Notes under the pieces: model-generated
What the model saw: only the letters and a program-made list of their open reading frames with translations
The model's database searches: none
What the model was told of the DNA's origin: nothing
Part shown: positions 43,765-52,326 of the stretch, piece after piece
Position numbering within the stretch: the first letter of the stretch is position 1
How the letters are laid out: every line of letters starts with the position of its first letter
NCBI RefSeq assembly: GCF_002005225.1
Contig: NZ_CP019724.1
Location: 8,288,001 to 8,352,000, forward strand
Length of the DNA: 64,000 bases
Direction of reading: 5' to 3'
Source of the DNA: Streptomyces pactum
GTDB taxonomy: Bacteria; Actinomycetota; Actinomycetes; Streptomycetales; Streptomycetaceae
Position numbers and translations under genes: made by a program

Positions 43765-44460
43765 ATGCCGATCATCTGTGCCGAGGACAACTACCTGACC
43801 GTCCTCAACCTGTTCACCACCGACACCCCCGAGCACCAGGAGCAACTGCTCACCGAGATGGGGAAGATCGTCGACGCGGCCGCCTACGAGGGATGGATCT
43901 CCTCCACCGTGCACGCCGGGCAGGACGTCCCCGGGACCGCCAACCTCATCCAGTGGCGCAGCGGCGAGGATTTGGAAAAGCGTTACGCCGGTGAGGAGTT
44001 CAAGCACCGCACGCTGCCCGTCTTCCGCGAGATCACCACGGCCATCCGGCTGCTGCAGAACGAGATCGTCTTCTCCCAGACCCACCCCTCGCTCGAAGGG
44101 CGCGTCCAGGTCTCGCCGGACCGTGACGACTACACGGCCATCGAGGTCCACCGGGTCGGCGAGGCCGACCAGGCCGAACTGGTCAAGCTCCTGGGCGAGG
44201 GCCAGGACTGGCTCGTGAACGTCCCCGGCTACCGCTCGCACAGCGTCTTCAAGGGCCTGCGCGCCATGTTCGTCGAGGGCGCCTTCGCCGTCGTCTACTC
44301 GCAGTGGGACAGCAAGGAGAGCTACGAGGCCTTCCGCGACCTGCCGCACGCGCGCAAGCCCAGGCCCCGCCGCACCAACGACGAGCGCATCGCCGAGCTG
44401 AGGACCGAGTACGACGCGAACACCTACCGCGTCGTGCACACGCGCGCCGCGGGCGAGTAA
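43765..44460 (+). CDS. Angucycline B-ring-cleaving oxygenase, AlpJ/JadG/GilOII-like
   Basis: This 231-residue protein has two ABM-type ferredoxin-like domains. The first includes YLTVLNLFTTDTPEHQEQLL and DAAAYEGWISSTVHAG; the second includes DYTAIEVHRVGEADQAELV and NVPGYRSHSVFKGLRAMFVE. AlpJ/JadG/GilOII enzymes open the angucycline B ring, the step that leads to benzofluorenes such as kinamycin or to jadomycin and gilvocarcin. ATG 43765 has GAGGAAGCG upstream. It forms a unit with the preceding FAD monooxygenase. This gene is the main evidence that the pathway goes beyond a plain angucycline. Confidence 0.92.
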   Translation: MPIICAEDNYLTVLNLFTTDTPEHQEQLLTEMGKIVDAAAYEGWISSTVHAGQDVPGTANLIQWRSGEDLEKRYAGEEFKHRTLPVFREITTAIRLLQNEIVFSQTHPSLEGRVQVSPDRDDYTAIEVHRVGEADQAELVKLLGEGQDWLVNVPGYRSHSVFKGLRAMFVEGAFAVVYSQWDSKESYEAFRDLPHARKPRPRRTNDERIAELRTEYDANTYRVVHTRAAGE

Positions 44461-44862
44461 CCCCGCCCGCGCCGAGCACCGGCCCGCCCGCGCCGAGCAC
44501 CGGCCCGCCCGCGCCGAGCACCGGCCCGCCCGCGCCGAGCACCGGCCCGCCCGCGCCGAGCACCGGCCCGCCCGCGCCGAGCACCGGCCCGTCCGGCCCG
44601 TCCGGCCCGTCCGGCCCGTCCGGCCCGTCCGGCCCGTCCGGCCCGTCCGGCCCGTCCGGCCCGTCCGGCCCGTCCGGCCCGTCCGGCCCGTCCGGCCCGG
44701 CCGTGCCGCACGCGCCCTCCGCCCTCCCACCGCCCCCCACCGCAGCCACCGGCCCCCTCCGCCCCCACCGCAGTCACCGGACCCCCCACCGCAGCCACCG
44801 GCCCCCCCACCGCAGTCACCGGACCCCTCCGCCCCCACCGGACCGCCAAGGAGCGAAACCCT
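44461..44862 (+). repeat. Three adjacent tandem repeat arrays in a 402-base gap
   Basis: Six copies of a 21-base unit (CCGAGCACCGGCCCGCCCGC and one more base) run from 44464 to about 44590. About twelve copies of TCCGGCCCG follow to about 44700. Imperfect CACCGCAGCCACCGGCCCCC units end near 44830. Units of 21 and 9 keep one frame open, but no start site or domain supports a protein. AAGGAGCG for the downstream cyclase ends the region. Confidence 0.92.
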
Positions 44863-45192
44863 ATGCACAGCACGCTGATCGTGGCCCGTATGGCGCCCGG
44901 TGCGGGTGCGGACGTCGCCAAGCTGTTCGCCGAGTTCGACGCGACGGACATGCCGCACCGCATGGGCACCCGGCGGCGCCAGTTGTTCGCCTTCAACGGC
45001 CTGTACTTCCACCTGCAGGACTTCGACGAGGACAACGGCGGCGAGCTGATCCAGGGCGCCAAGGACGACCCGCGCTTCGTGCGGATCAGCGACGACCTCG
45101 CACCGTTCATCGCCCCCTACGACCCGGCGACCTGGCGCTCCCCGGCCGACGCCATGGCACAGCGCTTCTACCGGTGGGAGGCGTCCGCCTGA
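44863..45192 (+). CDS. TcmI/JadI-type polyketide cyclase
   Basis: The 109-residue protein starts HSTLIVARMAPGAGADVAKL and continues FDATDMPHRMGTRRRQLFAF and NGLYFHLQDFDEDNG, the compact dimeric fold of TcmI-family cyclases. It should close later rings (third/fourth) of the polyketide. AAGGAGCG precedes ATG 44863. In related clusters this gene sits immediately before KS-alpha; here the next gene is the ACP. Confidence 0.93.
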   Translation: MHSTLIVARMAPGAGADVAKLFAEFDATDMPHRMGTRRRQLFAFNGLYFHLQDFDEDNGGELIQGAKDDPRFVRISDDLAPFIAPYDPATWRSPADAMAQRFYRWEASA

Positions 45193-45287
45193 GCGGACGG
45201 CGTGCCGTCCACGGCGGACCGAGCCCGCGGCCCCGCCACAAACGATCAGCCTGGGCGCAACCGCCCCGAGAACCGAAGGAAGTACCC
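45193..45287. other. Cyclase-ACP junction where KS-alpha and KS-beta are missing
   Basis: Only 95 bases separate the cyclase stop and ACP start. In angucycline clusters the two ketosynthase genes (about 2.5 kb) stand here. I see no recognisable remnant of either gene; the last bases carry a normal AAGGAAG ribosome site for the ACP. Confidence 0.85.
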
Positions 45288-45563
45288 ATGGCCAGTATCC
45301 AGTTCACCCTCGACGACCTCAGGCGGATCCTCCTCGAGGCCGCGGGCGCGGACGAGAACGTCGACCTCGCCGGAGACATCCTGGACACCACGTTCGAGGT
45401 GCTCGGCTACGAGTCCATCGCGCTGCTGGAGACCGGCGGCCGCATCGAACGCGAGTACGGCATCGTCCTGGACGACGACGACCTCGGCGACGACATCACC
45501 CCGCGCGACCTGATCGACGTCGTCAACGCCCAGTTGCCCCTGTCCGGAACCCGGGCCGCCTGA
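45288..45563 (+). CDS. Type II PKS acyl carrier protein
   Basis: A 91-residue ACP: FTLDDLRRILLEAAGADENV at the start, FEVLGYESIALLETGGRIER with the phosphopantetheine Ser, and DDDLGDDITPRDLIDVVNAQ at the end. The motif GYESIALLE is usual for aromatic-polyketide ACPs. It is followed after 13 bases by the ketoreductase and shares its operon. The KS pair it must serve is not in this window. Confidence 0.95.
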   Translation: MASIQFTLDDLRRILLEAAGADENVDLAGDILDTTFEVLGYESIALLETGGRIEREYGIVLDDDDLGDDITPRDLIDVVNAQLPLSGTRAA

Positions 45564-45576
45564 GAGGAGCACCCCC

Positions 45577-46362
45577 ATGTCCGACACCACCCGCAGGGTC
45601 GCCCTCGTCACCGGCGCGACCAGCGGCATCGGCCTGGAGACCGCCCGCCTGCTGGCGCGGCAGGGGCACCGGGTCTTCATCGGCGCACGCGACGCGGACA
45701 ACGTCGCCCACACCGCCAAGGCACTGCGCGAGGAGGGCCTGGACGTCGACGGCCGGCCGCTCGACGTCCGCGACGCCGCCTCCGTCAAGGAGTTCGTCGA
45801 CGGCGCCGTCGCCGCCTTCGGCACCGTCGACGTACTCGTCAACAACGCCGGACGCTCCGGCGGCGGCCCCACCGCGGACCTCACCGACGCGCTGTGGGAC
45901 GACGTCATCGACACCAACCTCAACAGCGTCTTCCGGATGACCCGCGAGGTCCTCACCACCGGCGGCATGCGCGCCAAGGACCGCGGCCGGATCATCAACA
46001 TCGCCTCCACCGCCGGCAAGCAGGGCGTCGTCCTCGGCGCCCCCTACTCGGCCTCCAAACACGGCGTCGTCGGCTTCACCAAGGCCCTCGGCAACGAACT
46101 GGCACCGACCGGCATCACCGTCAACGCCGTCTGCCCCGGCTACGTCGAGACGCCGATGGCCCAGCGGGTACGGCAGGGCTACGCCGCGGCCTACGACACG
46201 AGCGAGGACGAGATCCTCAAGAAGTTCCAGGCCAAGATCCCCCTGGGCCGCTACTCCACCCCCCAGGAGGTCGCGGGCCTGGTCGGCTACCTCGCGTCCG
46301 ACACCGCCGCCTCCATCACCTCCCAGGCCCTCAACGTCTGCGGTGGCCTCGGCAACTTCTAG
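45577..46362 (+). CDS. Type II PKS ketoreductase (C-9 ketoreductase type)
   Basis: 261 residues, ActIII-like SDR: ALVTGATSGIGLETARLLAR, DVLVNNAGRSGGGPTADLTD, IINIASTAGKQGVVLGAPYS and ASKHGVVGFTKALGNELAPT. The catalytic Ser-Tyr-Lys are in place. It reduces the nascent polyketide, usually at C-9, before first-ring closure. ATG 45577 has GAGAGGAG upstream. Neighbours on both sides are core PKS genes. Confidence 0.96.
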   Translation: MSDTTRRVALVTGATSGIGLETARLLARQGHRVFIGARDADNVAHTAKALREEGLDVDGRPLDVRDAASVKEFVDGAVAAFGTVDVLVNNAGRSGGGPTADLTDALWDDVIDTNLNSVFRMTREVLTTGGMRAKDRGRIINIASTAGKQGVVLGAPYSASKHGVVGFTKALGNELAPTGITVNAVCPGYVETPMAQRVRQGYAAAYDTSEDEILKKFQAKIPLGRYSTPQEVAGLVGYLASDTAASITSQALNVCGGLGNF

Positions 46363-46436
46363 CACCGCCCGCCCCCCCCCGGGGGAGTGTTGCTCCCCGC
46401 CGCCCGCACAGCCCGTACCACCGAGGAGAAGCCGTC

Positions 46437-47381
46437 ATGACGACTCGTGAGGTCGAGCACGAGATCACCATCAGCGCGCCCGCCGCCGCCGTCTACCGCC
46501 TCCTCGCCGAGGTGCCCAACTGGCCGCGGATCTTCCCGCCCACCATCCACGTCGACCGCGAGGAGAGCGAGGGGAACCAGGAGCGCATCCGCATCTGGGC
46601 CACCGCCAACGGCGAGCCCAAGACCTGGACCTCGCGCCGCACCCTCGACCCCGGGGCCCTGCGCATCACCTTCCGCCAGGAAGTGCCGGCACCACCGGTC
46701 GCGGCGATGGGCGGCACCTGGATCGTCGAACCCCTCGACGAGGGCACCTGCCGCGTCCGGCTCGCGCACGACTACCGGGCCCTCGGCGACGACCCGCACG
46801 ACCTGCTGTGGATCGAGCGGGCCGTGGACAAGAACAGCACCGGCGAACTCGCCGCCCTCAAGGAGAACGTCGAGCAGGCGCACGCCGCCGAGACACAGGA
46901 ACTGACCTTCTCCTTCACCGACACGGTGACGATCGACGGCTCGGCCAAGGACGCCTTCGACTTCGTCAACGAGGCCGGGCTGTGGCCCGAGCGGCTCCCG
47001 CACGTGGCCCGCGTCCGCTTCACCGAGGACACCCCCGGCCTGCAGGAGCTGGAGATGGACACCCGCGCCCAGGACGGCTCCACACACACCACCAAGTCCT
47101 ACCGGGTCGTCCTGGGCCACCACCGCATCGCCTACAAGCAGGTCACCCTGCCGGCACTGATGACCCTGCACACCGGCGTGTGGACCTTCCAGGAGAGCGA
47201 CGAGGCGGGCACGACGGCCAGCTCCCAGCACACCGTCACCCTCAACACCGCCAACATCGCCCGCGTCCTGGGCCCTAAGGCCACCGTCGCCGACGCCCGC
47301 GCCTACGTGCACGGCGCGCTGAGCACCAACAGCCTCGCCACCCTCGGCCACGCCAAGGACTACGCCCAGCGGAACCGCTGA
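46437..47381 (+). CDS. Bifunctional aromatase/cyclase (two START-like domains), intact
   Basis: 314 residues: first domain EHEITISAPAAAVYRLLAEV, WPRIFPPTIHVDREESEG and FRQEVPAPPVAAMGGTW; second domain beginning around TFSFTDTVTIDGSAKDAFDF. This is the ActVII/JadD-type first-ring aromatase/cyclase. GAGGAGAAG lies before ATG 46437. It is the intact paralogue of the broken gene at 37.2 kb; their gene ends align closely, so duplication or parallel recruitment occurred. The stop is one base before the next ATG, implying coupling. Confidence 0.95.
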   Translation: MTTREVEHEITISAPAAAVYRLLAEVPNWPRIFPPTIHVDREESEGNQERIRIWATANGEPKTWTSRRTLDPGALRITFRQEVPAPPVAAMGGTWIVEPLDEGTCRVRLAHDYRALGDDPHDLLWIERAVDKNSTGELAALKENVEQAHAAETQELTFSFTDTVTIDGSAKDAFDFVNEAGLWPERLPHVARVRFTEDTPGLQELEMDTRAQDGSTHTTKSYRVVLGHHRIAYKQVTLPALMTLHTGVWTFQESDEAGTTASSQHTVTLNTANIARVLGPKATVADARAYVHGALSTNSLATLGHAKDYAQRNR

Positions 47382-47382
47382 C

Positions 47383-48888
47383 ATGGCCGGCGCCCCGCAC
47401 CCGCACGCCCCCACGCCGCGCACCTCGCCCGCGAAGACGGCCGACACCCAGGTGATCGTCGTCGGTGCGGGCCCGGCCGGCCTGCTCCTCGCCGGTGAAC
47501 TGGCCCTGCGCGGCATCCAGGTGACCCTCCTCGAGCGGCGCCACGGCCCCACCACCGAGTCCCGCGCCTCCACGCTGCACGCCCGCACCATGGAACTGCT
47601 CGACAGCCGCGGCCTGCTCGCGGACCTCGGCAGCCCGCCGTGCGAGCCGCGCGGCCACTTCGGCGGCATCCCCCTGGACCTGACCCTGCCCGGCCCCTAC
47701 CCCGGGCAGTGGAAGGTCCCCCAGACCAGGACCGAGTCCGTCCTGGAGGAGTGGGCCCTGGGGCTCGGCGCCGACCTCAGGTGCGGCCACACCCTGCACG
47801 CCGTGGCAGACCGCGGCACCCACGTCGAGGCCGCCGCCACCAGCCGCCACGGACAACACGTCACACTGCGCGCCGCCCACCTCGTCGCCTGCGACGGCCA
47901 GGACTCCACGGTGCGCCGCCTGCTCGGCGCCGACTTCCCCGGCACCCCGGCCACCCGGGAACTGCTGCGCGCCGACGTCGAGGGCATCGACATCCCCGAC
48001 CGGCGCTTCGAACGGCTCCCCGGCGGCCTCGCCGTCGCCGCCCGCAACCCGGCGGGCGTGACCCGGGTCATGGTGCACGAGTTCGGCGCCGCGGTCCGCG
48101 AACGCGCCGGCGACCCGCACTTCGACGAGATCGCCGCCGCCTGGAAGCGCGTCACCGGCGAGGACATCACCGGCGGCACCCCGCTGTGGGTCAACCACTT
48201 CGACGACGAGAACCGGCGCCTGGCCCGTTACCGGCACGGCCGCGTCCTGTTCGCCGGGGACGCCGCCCACCGCCAGATGCCCATCGGCGGCCAGGCCCTC
48301 AACCTCGGCCTCCAGGACGCCTACAACCTCGGCTGGAAGCTCGCCGCCGCCGTCGACGGCACCGCACCCGCCGGACTCCTGGACACCTACGGCACCGAAC
48401 GCGCCGCCGTCGGCGCCGCCGTCCTCGGCAACATCCGCGCCCAGGCCCTGCTGCTGCTGGGCGGCCCCGAGACCGAGCCGCTGCGCACCGTCCTGGCCGA
48501 ACTCGTCGCCCACGACGACGTACGCCGCCACCTCGCCGCGATGATCAGCGGCCTCGACGTGCGCTACGACGTCGGCGGCCCCGAGCACCCGCTGCGCGGC
48601 GCCCGCCTGCCGCACCTGCGGCTGCGCACCGGCGCAAGCGTCTGCAGCACGGCCGAACTGCTGCGCTCCGGGCGCGGGCTGCTCCTGGGGCTGGGCGCCC
48701 CGCCGCCGCCGGCCGGCACCGCCCTGGCCGACCGTATCGACACGGTCACCGCGCGCCCGGCCCCGGGCTCACCGCTCGCGGACACGCCCGCCGTCCTGGT
48801 CCGGCCCGACGGCCACGTCGTCTGGACCGGCGGCAGGGACGGCGACGGGCTCGCCCAGGCGGTCGCACGGTGGTTCGGTCCCCCCTGA
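47383..48888 (+). CDS. FAD-dependent aromatic polyketide monooxygenase, second
   Basis: 501 residues with VIVVGAGPAGLLLAGELALR, LVACDGQDSTVRRLL and VLFAGDAAHRQMPIGGQALN. The N-terminal 20 residues before the Rossmann motif are longer than in its neighbours and Pro/Thr-rich. It starts one base after the aromatase stop with no strong ribosome site, so translational coupling is likely. It belongs to the angucycline hydroxylase class (JadF/JadH/AlpF/AlpG group); the exact position attacked cannot be told. It is preceded and followed by core and tailoring genes in one operon. Confidence 0.9.
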   Translation: MAGAPHPHAPTPRTSPAKTADTQVIVVGAGPAGLLLAGELALRGIQVTLLERRHGPTTESRASTLHARTMELLDSRGLLADLGSPPCEPRGHFGGIPLDLTLPGPYPGQWKVPQTRTESVLEEWALGLGADLRCGHTLHAVADRGTHVEAAATSRHGQHVTLRAAHLVACDGQDSTVRRLLGADFPGTPATRELLRADVEGIDIPDRRFERLPGGLAVAARNPAGVTRVMVHEFGAAVRERAGDPHFDEIAAAWKRVTGEDITGGTPLWVNHFDDENRRLARYRHGRVLFAGDAAHRQMPIGGQALNLGLQDAYNLGWKLAAAVDGTAPAGLLDTYGTERAAVGAAVLGNIRAQALLLLGGPETEPLRTVLAELVAHDDVRRHLAAMISGLDVRYDVGGPEHPLRGARLPHLRLRTGASVCSTAELLRSGRGLLLGLGAPPPPAGTALADRIDTVTARPAPGSPLADTPAVLVRPDGHVVWTGGRDGDGLAQAVARWFGPP

Positions 48889-48987
48889 GAAGCCGCTGCC
48901 GGCCCGCGCGGCGGGCCGCCCCGGCACCGCCAGCCCCCGGCCCGTACCGAGCACGGACCACTGATGACTGAGAGGGATCCCACGACC

Positions 48988-50580
48988 ATGCAGGACACCA
49001 CGATGGACGCCGACGTCATCGTCGTAGGCGCAGGCCCGACCGGACTGATGCTCGCGGGCGAACTCCGCCTGGGCGGAGCCGAAGTGATCGTGCTCGACAA
49101 ACTGGCCGAGCCCACCGGCCAGTCCCGGGGCCTGGGCTTCACCGCCCGCGCCATGGAGGTCTTCGACCAGCGCGGACTCCTGCCCCGCTTCGGGCAGGGC
49201 GAGAGCCTGGAGGTCAGCCCCGTCGGCCACTTCGGCGGAGTCCAGTTCGACTTCACCGCCCTGGAAGGCGCCCACTTCGGCGCCCGCGGCATCCCGCAGA
49301 GCCAGACCGAGGCGGTCCTCGCCGCGTGGGCCGCCGACCTCGGCGCCGACATCCGCCGCGGCTGCGAGTTGCTCGCCCTCGCCGACGGCTTCCTCGACGG
49401 CGACCACGTCGAGGTCACCGTGGCGACCACGGACGGCGTACGGCGGCTGCGCGCCTCCCACCTGGTGGGCTGCGACGGCGGCAAGAGCACGGTGCGCAAG
49501 CTCGCCGGCATCGGCTTCCCCGGCACCGAGGCGACCCGCGCGATGTTCCTCGCCGACGTCACCGGCTGCGACCTCAAGCCCCGCTACCTCGGCGAGACCC
49601 TCCCCAACGGCATGGTGATGGCCGCCCCCCTCAAGGAGGGCGTGCACCGCGTCATCGTCTGCCCGCACGGCGCCGCCGCCCGCAGCGCCGACGACACCGT
49701 CACCTTCGAAGAGGTCGCCAAGGCCTGGGAGCACATCACCGGCGAGGACATCAGCGGCGGCGGCGCCGAGTGGGTCAGCTTCTTCAGCGACGCCACCCGC
49801 CAGGCCGCCGAGTACCGGCGCGGCCGGGTGCTGCTCGCCGGGGACGCCGCCCACATCCACCTGCCCGCCGGCGGGCAGGGCCTGAGCACCGGCGTGCAGG
49901 ACGCCGCCAACCTCGGCTGGAAACTCGCCGCCGTCGTCACCGGCCGGGCCGGCGAGGACCTCCTGGCCACCTACCACGCCGAGCGTCACCCGGTGGGCCG
50001 CCGCCTGCTGATGAACACCCGCGCCCAGGGCATGGTCTTCCTCGGCGGCGACCAGGCCGAGCCGCTGCGCCGGATCCTCACCGAACTCACCGGCTACGAC
50101 ACGGTCCGCCGCCACCTCGCGGGCATCGTCTCCCACCTCGACATCCGCTACGACATCACCGCCACCGCCACCGCCACCGGCGCCGATGCCGCCACCGGCG
50201 CCGATGCCGATGCCGATGCCGGTGCCGGTGCCGGTGCCGGTGCCGGTGCCGGCCATCCGCTGCTCGGCCGCCGCCTGGGCAAGCTCCCGCTGACCGGACC
50301 CGGCGGCGAGAGCGACACCTTCCGGCTGCTGCACGCCGGACGCGGCGTCCTGCTCGACCTCGCCGACGACCCCGGCGTGCGCGCGGCCGCCGCAGCCTGG
50401 ACCGGCCGCGTCGACGTCGTGACGGCCACCGCCCGCACGGCCGACCGCGGCGCCGTGTTCGCGGGCGCCGAGGCGGTGCTCATCCGCCCCGACGGCCACG
50501 TCGCCTGGACCGGCACCGGCGGCGCCGCCGGCCTGGGGACCGCCCTCGCCCGCTGGTTCGGCACGCCCGCCCGGGCATGA
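48988..50580 (+). CDS. FAD-dependent aromatic polyketide monooxygenase, third, with repeat insertion
   Basis: About 530 residues: VIVVGAGPTGLMLAGELRLG, LVGCDGGKSTVRKLAGIGF and VLLAGDAAHIHLPAGGQGLS. ATG 48988 is chosen because AGAGGG lies upstream; an ATG at 48964 is also in frame but lacks a ribosome site. Near the boundary between the FAD/substrate part and the C-terminal domain, residues (Ala/Thr/Gly/Asp)n are inserted before GHPLLGRR, where the first FAD enzyme has only a short linker. The insert is encoded by GCCACCGGCGCCGAT-type repeats at 50155-50252. Probable angucycline hydroxylase. Confidence 0.9.
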   Translation: MQDTTMDADVIVVGAGPTGLMLAGELRLGGAEVIVLDKLAEPTGQSRGLGFTARAMEVFDQRGLLPRFGQGESLEVSPVGHFGGVQFDFTALEGAHFGARGIPQSQTEAVLAAWAADLGADIRRGCELLALADGFLDGDHVEVTVATTDGVRRLRASHLVGCDGGKSTVRKLAGIGFPGTEATRAMFLADVTGCDLKPRYLGETLPNGMVMAAPLKEGVHRVIVCPHGAAARSADDTVTFEEVAKAWEHITGEDISGGGAEWVSFFSDATRQAAEYRRGRVLLAGDAAHIHLPAGGQGLSTGVQDAANLGWKLAAVVTGRAGEDLLATYHAERHPVGRRLLMNTRAQGMVFLGGDQAEPLRRILTELTGYDTVRRHLAGIVSHLDIRYDITATATATGADAATGADADADAGAGAGAGAGAGHPLLGRRLGKLPLTGPGGESDTFRLLHAGRGVLLDLADDPGVRAAAAAWTGRVDVVTATARTADRGAVFAGAEAVLIRPDGHVAWTGTGGAAGLGTALARWFGTPARA

Positions 50581-50589
50581 CGCACGCGC

Positions 50590-50625
50590 CAGGGGTGCCG
50601 CCCGGTGGCCCGGGCGGCACCCCTG
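50590..50625. terminator. Bidirectional hairpin between convergent genes
   Basis: Perfect 15-base arms CAGGGGTGCCGCCCG / CGGGCGGCACCCCTG with a six-base loop separate the third monooxygenase and the methyltransferase-like gene. Confidence 0.8.
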
Positions 50626-50642
50626 ACACGTTGTCCGGGCGC

Positions 50643-51725
50643 CTACCGCGGGCTCGCCTCCACGACCGAGATCGCACCCGGCGTCTGCACGATGCGCTCC
50701 AGCCGGAAGCCCGCCCGGGCCAGCAGCTTTCCGTACTGGGCCCCCGTGCGCTCCTTGCCGCCCACGAGCAGCATCAGCCACAGGTCGACCAGCTTCGAGG
50801 GGTGGGCGGCGTTCGGCTTGTCCGGCACGACCATCTCCATCAGCAGCAGCCGCCCGCCCGGCCGCATCGCGGCCCGCACGTTGCGCAGGATCTCCAGGGC
50901 CTGCTCCTCGGGCCAGTCGTGCACGATGTGCTTGAGGACGTAGGCGTCCCCGCCCCCGGGCACCGGCCCGAACAGATCGGCGGCCACCACCCGACAGCGG
51001 TCGGCGACCCCCTGCTCGGCCAGGTAGTCCGCCGCCCCGTTCGCACCCGCCCGGGGATCGGAGAGGATCCCCCGCACGCCCGGCGACTTCCGCAGGATCC
51101 CGGCGAGCAGCTCGCCGCGGCCCGCGCAGAAGTCGACGACCGTGCCGAACCGCGAGAAGTCGTACGCCGCCAGGACCGGCTCGCTCTCGGTGGCGGACAT
51201 GGCGCCCATGCCCTTCATGAACACCTCGCCGTACTCCGGCTCGGCCTCCAGGAACTCGAAGGCCGTCATGCCGCGCAGCTTGGGCAGGCTCGGCTCGCCG
51301 GTACGCACCGCGTCCACGAAGTGCGACCAGTCCTCCCAGTGGACCGGGTGGCCCATCAGCACCGCGATGCCGCGCATCGACACCGGCGCGTCCTCGAGCA
51401 GCGCGGCCCCCATCGCGGACAGGGCGAAGTCGCCGTTCCCGCGTTCGGCGAAGACGCCGTTCGAGGCGAGCAGCCGCATCAGCCGGTGCAGCGTCTCCGG
51501 GTGGGCACCGACACGCTCGGCGAGCCGTTCGGCGGGCAGCGGACCGTCCCTCAGCGCCTCGGCGACGCGCAGCTCCGCGGCGGCGTAGACGGCCTGGCTG
51601 AGCATGGCGCCCTGGACCATCTCGAGCAGCGAGAACGGTGCGGGGGCCAGCCTCCGTGCCAGCCGCTGCAGACCGGTACGCACGCCTTCGACGGCCCGCA
51701 CGACGCGGGCGGGCGGCAGGGGCAT
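50643..51725 (-). CDS. O-methyltransferase-like protein (AlpH-like)
   Basis: 360 residues with the class I plant-type O-methyltransferase fold: an N-terminal dimerisation part (SLLEMVQGAMLSQAVYAAAE, LRVAEALRDGPLPAERLAER) and a Rossmann domain with DAYVLKHIVHDWPEEQALEI. The SAM glycine motif reads VVDFCAGRGELLAG, unlike the usual DVGGGxG. ATG 51725 has GGAGGA upstream. AlpH in kinamycin clusters holds this place beside the diazo cassette; my recollection is that AlpH acts in attaching the hydrazine unit to the polyketide without using SAM. The altered motif fits that idea but does not prove it; ordinary O-methylation remains possible. Confidence 0.85.
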   Translation of the reverse strand: MPLPPARVVRAVEGVRTGLQRLARRLAPAPFSLLEMVQGAMLSQAVYAAAELRVAEALRDGPLPAERLAERVGAHPETLHRLMRLLASNGVFAERGNGDFALSAMGAALLEDAPVSMRGIAVLMGHPVHWEDWSHFVDAVRTGEPSLPKLRGMTAFEFLEAEPEYGEVFMKGMGAMSATESEPVLAAYDFSRFGTVVDFCAGRGELLAGILRKSPGVRGILSDPRAGANGAADYLAEQGVADRCRVVAADLFGPVPGGGDAYVLKHIVHDWPEEQALEILRNVRAAMRPGGRLLLMEMVVPDKPNAAHPSKLVDLWLMLLVGGKERTGAQYGKLLARAGFRLERIVQTPGAISVVEASPR

Positions 51726-51853
51726 GGGTTCCTCCGTGGTGGACGGCGGGCGGCCGGGTGGCTTGCCCGCGGGCGGGCAGGGCGGCGCGTACCCGGCTCA
51801 CGATCCCGGGCGCGCCCTGGACACCCACGGTCCGGTGCCTCGGACGGGCCGCG

Positions 51854-51871
51854 CTCGCAGCCGACTCGAGC
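51854..51871 (+). promoter_or_regulatory. Possible SARP-binding pair, divergent region
   Basis: CTCGCAG (51854-51860) and CTCGAGC (51865-51871) are 11 bases apart. The first is a weak match. They lie between the methyltransferase-like and ferredoxin genes, where a promoter for the diazo cassette is needed. Confidence 0.4.
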
Positions 51872-51996
51872 GGGCGCCGGCAGGAGGCTCCAGCCGGTCC
51901 CCACCCGCGCTCCGGGGGCGGTCGAGGCCACCCGGTGACGATCGGGACCGTCCGTCTCGGCCATGGCCGACAAGAGTCCCGGAGGGGGCCGATCCC

Positions 51997-52326
51997 GTGA
52001 AGAAGCTTGCCTCGTCTGCCGCACTGTCGGAACGCGCCGACCGCATCGCCCAGCGCTCCCGCGCCGACAACTGGAAGAAACCCCCGCGGCGCATCGAGTC
52101 GTCCGAGTGCATCACCTGCGACAGTTGCCTGCGCGGCTGTCCCGCGGAGTTCGGCGCCATCTTCGACCGGGGCCTGGACGTGGTGATCGTCCCCGAACTC
52201 TGCTCGGGCTGCCCCGCCTGCGTGCTCGAGTGCCCGGTCGACTGCATCTACGTCGACGAGGACTGGTCCCCGACCGACGACGCGATGTGGAACCACATCG
52301 AACTCACCGCCGAGAGGGCCGCATGA
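51997..52326 (+). CDS. 2[4Fe-4S] ferredoxin of the diazo cassette (KinI-like)
   Basis: 109 residues with two classic clusters, CITCDSCLRGCP and CSGCPACVLECP, each CxxCxxCxxxCP. It ends with DCIYVDEDW, also ferredoxin-like. The N-terminal 45 residues are an extra basic extension. GTG 51997 follows GGAGGGGG. The stop overlaps the next ATG (ATGA), so it is tightly coupled to the 696-residue unknown and most likely its electron donor. By synteny with the kinamycin genes it is the KinI-type ferredoxin. Confidence 0.93.
   Translation: MKKLASSAALSERADRIAQRSRADNWKKPPRRIESSECITCDSCLRGCPAEFGAIFDRGLDVVIVPELCSGCPACVLECPVDCIYVDEDWSPTDDAMWNHIELTAERAA

Noticed and set aside
44304..45563. Fusion of oxygenase, Pro-Ser-Gly repeats and ACP in one frame
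   Set aside because: The frame is an accident of 21- and 9-base repeats; the ACP has its own start and ribosome site at 45288.
48769..52296. Minus-strand open frame of about 1,175 codons
   Set aside because: It is antisense to the third monooxygenase and ferredoxin and out of phase with the methyltransferase gene; it is a shadow.
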